DNA of 64,000 nt from Deinococcus sp. Leaf326 (lineage in GTDB: Bacteria > Deinococcota > Deinococci > Deinococcales > Deinococcaceae), in contig NZ_LMOM01000065.1 of NCBI RefSeq assembly GCF_001424185.1, positions 1 through 64,000 on the forward strand, read 5' to 3'. The first letter of the stretch is position 1, and the number at the start of each line of letters is the position of its first letter. The position numbers were made by a program, and so were the translations under genes. The notes below the pieces were generated by a model, which worked only from the letters and a program-made list of their open reading frames with translations, had not been told where the DNA came from and made no database searches. Positions 62,348 through 64,000 of this stretch are shown here, in pieces.

Positions 62348-62908
62348 ATGACCCTCTCCCCTACCCCTGCGCCGGACGCCCCCAAGACCGAGTGGCGAAG
62401 CTGGGCACGGGCCACGCGCGGCGCCCTGCCTGACCGCTCGGCCGAGGTGACGGCCCACCTGCGCGGCCTCTTGCACGCCCAGGGCGCGCGGCGGGTGCTG
62501 GCCTACCGCGCGCTGCCGGGCGAGCCGGACGTGTCGGGGCTGGCCGAGGACTTCACGCTGCTTGCCCCACGCGCCCGGTTCCGGCCCACGCCGCGCCTGA
62601 CCCTGCACGCCTGGGACACGGCCACCGAACCCAGCCGTTTCGGGGCGCTGCAACCGCCCGTGAACGCGCCCGAGGAAGCCCTGGCGACGGTGGACGCCGT
62701 GCTGCTGCCCGCCCTGGCCTACGACCGGCGCGGCGTGCGCCTGGGCTACGGCGGAGGTTTCTACGACCGCCTGCTGCCGGACTTCGGCGGGCTGGTGGTC
62801 GGGGTAACGTGGGCGCCGCTGGTCGTCCCGGAACTGCCGAGCGAGGCCCACGACAGCCGCGCCGGATGGTTGGCGACGGAGGAAGGCGTGGCGCGGGTCC
62901 GGCCCTGA
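62348..62908 (+). CDS. 5-formyltetrahydrofolate cyclo-ligase
   Basis: 186 residues, ATP-dependent conversion of 5-formyl-THF to 5,10-methenyl-THF. Seen: [51 protein letters not shown] (the conserved ATP/Mg loop) and the closing [15 protein letters not shown] 6 bases before ATG suggests leaderless translation. Confidence 0.92.
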   Translation: MTLSPTPAPDAPKTEWRSWARATRGALPDRSAEVTAHLRGLLHAQGARRVLAYRALPGEPDVSGLAEDFTLLAPRARFRPTPRLTLHAWDTATEPSRFGALQPPVNAPEEALATVDAVLLPALAYDRRGVRLGYGGGFYDRLLPDFGGLVVGVTWAPLVVPELPSEAHDSRAGWLATEEGVARVRP

Positions 62909-62930
62909 AGCTCGGCCCACCCCGCACCCC

Positions 62931-63560
62931 CTACTCCACCCGCAGCTCAGCCTGGGCCGGACCGGCGCGGTCGGCCACGATGGCCTGCGCCACAACGTCC
63001 GGCGACAGGGCGCCGCGTGGGGCGCGGCCGACCTGGGCCCACAGGGCCGTGTCCACGGCGGGGGGCAGCACCAGCGTCAGGGCGAGGCCGCGCGTCTCCA
63101 GCCGGGCAATCTCGGCCGCGCGGGCCAGAGCGGCCTTGCTGGCGGCGTACTGCGAAAACCCGCGCGCCGTGACGAGTTCGGGGCGCGCGCCGATCAGGTA
63201 CACCCGGCCGCCGGGGGCCAGGCGGCTCAGCCCGTGCTTGAGCACCCACAGCGCCCCGAAATAGTTCGCGTTCCAGACCTGACGCACCTGCGCGGGGTTG
63301 GCCTCCGCGAGCGGATGCGGCCACGCGGCGCCGGCGGCGTAGACCAGGGTGTCCAGCGGAGGCGCGGCCTCCAGCAGCGCGCGCACATGGCTCTCGAACC
63401 CCAGGTCGGCGACGCGGGCCGCCGCGCCGAGTTCGGCTGCCAGCATACCCAGCTTGCCCTCGTCACGCCCCGAGAGGATCAGGTCGTCCCCCTGCGCCGC
63501 GAAGGCCCTCGCCGTCGCCGCCCCGATGCCGCCCGTCGCGCCCAGAATCATGGTCTGCAT
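62931..63560 (-). CDS. Short-chain dehydrogenase/reductase
   Basis: 209 residues, Rossmann fold: nucleotide motif GATGGIG (7-13), Asp in VADLGF, NAG equivalent YAAGAA, and catalytic [11 protein letters not shown]. The usual catalytic Ser strand reads [10 protein letters not shown], with Gly/Ala in place of Ser. Shorter than the ~250-residue norm because the substrate-binding C-terminus is brief. Substrate unknown. Confidence 0.9.
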   Translation of the reverse strand: MQTMILGATGGIGAATARAFAAQGDDLILSGRDEGKLGMLAAELGAAARVADLGFESHVRALLEAAPPLDTLVYAAGAAWPHPLAEANPAQVRQVWNANYFGALWVLKHGLSRLAPGGRVYLIGARPELVTARGFSQYAASKAALARAAEIARLETRGLALTLVLPPAVDTALWAQVGRAPRGALSPDVVAQAIVADRAGPAQAELRVE

Positions 63561-63605
63561 GGGCCACAGCAGACCCCAGACACGGCCGCGTGACGGTACG
63601 CCCGC

Positions 63606-64000
63606 CTACGTCGCCCCGCTCTCCCCCAGCGGCCAGTGCTCGAGCGGCAGGTATACCCCGCCCGGTCCCGACTTGCGCAGCAGGGCGACCTCGTGGGCGG
63701 TGAAGGCCAGGGGGGCCGCCGTCAGGTCGGCGAAGGCGACGCGGGCCGCGTCCAGCAGCGCCGACAGATCGGTGCCGCGCCGGGCGAGCGCGACCGAGAG
63801 GTGGGGCGTCATATGCGCTCCCTCGTAGCCGAAGCGCTGGGCCGGGCGCAGGGCAGAGAGCAGCGCGAGGTGCAGGGCGACCGCGTCCGCGCTGTGCACG
63901 CTCAGGTACAGGGCCGTGCCGTTGCGGAAGACCGCTGGCCCCCCGACCTGCACCTGGACCGGGGCGTGCCCGGCGACCGCCGCCCGCGCGGTGGCAGCCC
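63606..64000 (-). CDS. 2'-5' RNA ligase / RNA cyclic phosphodiesterase-like protein, 5'-truncated by window edge
   Basis: The frame is open to the window edge, so the start lies outside. Visible: VQVQVGGPAVFRNGTALYLSVHS, then HMTPHLSVALARR containing the second His-x-Ser/Thr motif (HLSV) of the 2H phosphoesterase superfamily; the first motif would be upstream. ThpR-type proteins hydrolyse RNA 2',3'-cyclic phosphates. The C-terminus FTAHEVALLRKSGPGGVYLPLEHWPLG is typical of the family. Confidence 0.85.
   Translation of the reverse strand, partial: AATARAAVAGHAPVQVQVGGPAVFRNGTALYLSVHSADAVALHLALLSALRPAQRFGYEGAHMTPHLSVALARRGTDLSALLDAARVAFADLTAAPLAFTAHEVALLRKSGPGGVYLPLEHWPLGESGAT

Overview
The window is a roughly 70% GC bacterial chromosome segment that reads as Deinococcus, inferred from gene content and promoter architecture. 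Signs are a 16S rRNA gene that ends without a following tRNA or 23S gene, an HU protein with an Ala/Ser-rich N-terminal extension, a UvsE-type UV-damage endonuclease, the TIGR02587/TIGR02588 membrane pair, and about 26 genes whose start codon lies 6-9 nt after a TANNNT -10 box. That last feature is the leaderless-mRNA architecture known from Deinococcus.

Layout: (1) 0-2.7 kb: 16S rRNA 3' end and terminator, CarD-like regulator, HU, ThiF/MoeB-type E1 enzyme, and a divergent PlsY-like protein overlapping a membrane TPR protein. (2) 4.9-12.3 kb: MFS exporter divergent from an ABC-F ATPase with a structured leader, methionine aminopeptidase divergent from a GH3 glycosidase, and a frameshifted gene resembling a papain-like/NlpC hydrolase. 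(3) 12.4-19.3 kb: aceEF (pyruvate dehydrogenase E1 and E2), a divergent LysR regulator with an operator-like palindrome between them, and a BenE-type transporter. (4) 19.5-21.9 kb: a 58-residue DUF2256 zinc protein overlapping uvsE, then DAHP synthase preceded by a 16-codon leader peptide with tandem Phe-Phe-Tyr-Trp codons and an attenuator hairpin. (5) 22-29.2 kb: a Ser-rich secreted protein, then a complete mrpABCDEFG Na+/H+ antiporter operon with a terminator-like hairpin and a 12-codon upstream ORF in its leader. (6) 29.2-38.4 kb: small metabolic genes (thioesterase, pterin carbinolamine dehydratase, DUF427), a five-part secreted GH13 amylase lipoprotein, a DUF47-Pit phosphate transporter pair, a Bax-inhibitor-1 protein and a two-component system. 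(7) 38.5-45.6 kb: minDE, gltX, the TIGR02587/02588 pair, a Tat-exported metallo-beta-lactamase-fold protein, mutL and a VOC protein. (8) 45.7-57.3 kb: a large Deinococcus-style lipoprotein, an acetoacetate-decarboxylase-like protein, aldo/keto reductase-HemQ, an isocitrate-lyase/PEP-mutase protein under an operator-bearing promoter, a LiaFSR-like kinase-toastrack-regulator operon and a phosphotransferase. (9) 57.3-64 kb: BON-LysM protein, M1 peptidase with a Nudix protein, an acidic disordered protein, an Apt-like phosphoribosyltransferase, a DUF4394 lipoprotein, 5-formyl-THF cyclo-ligase, an SDR, and a truncated 2'-5' RNA ligase-like gene.

No CRISPR array, prophage, transposase or tRNA was seen. 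The most interesting signals are regulatory: the aromatic-codon attenuator before DAHP synthase, the attenuator-like mrp leader, the operator placed exactly in the promoter spacer at 51.57 kb, and the pervasive leaderless starts.
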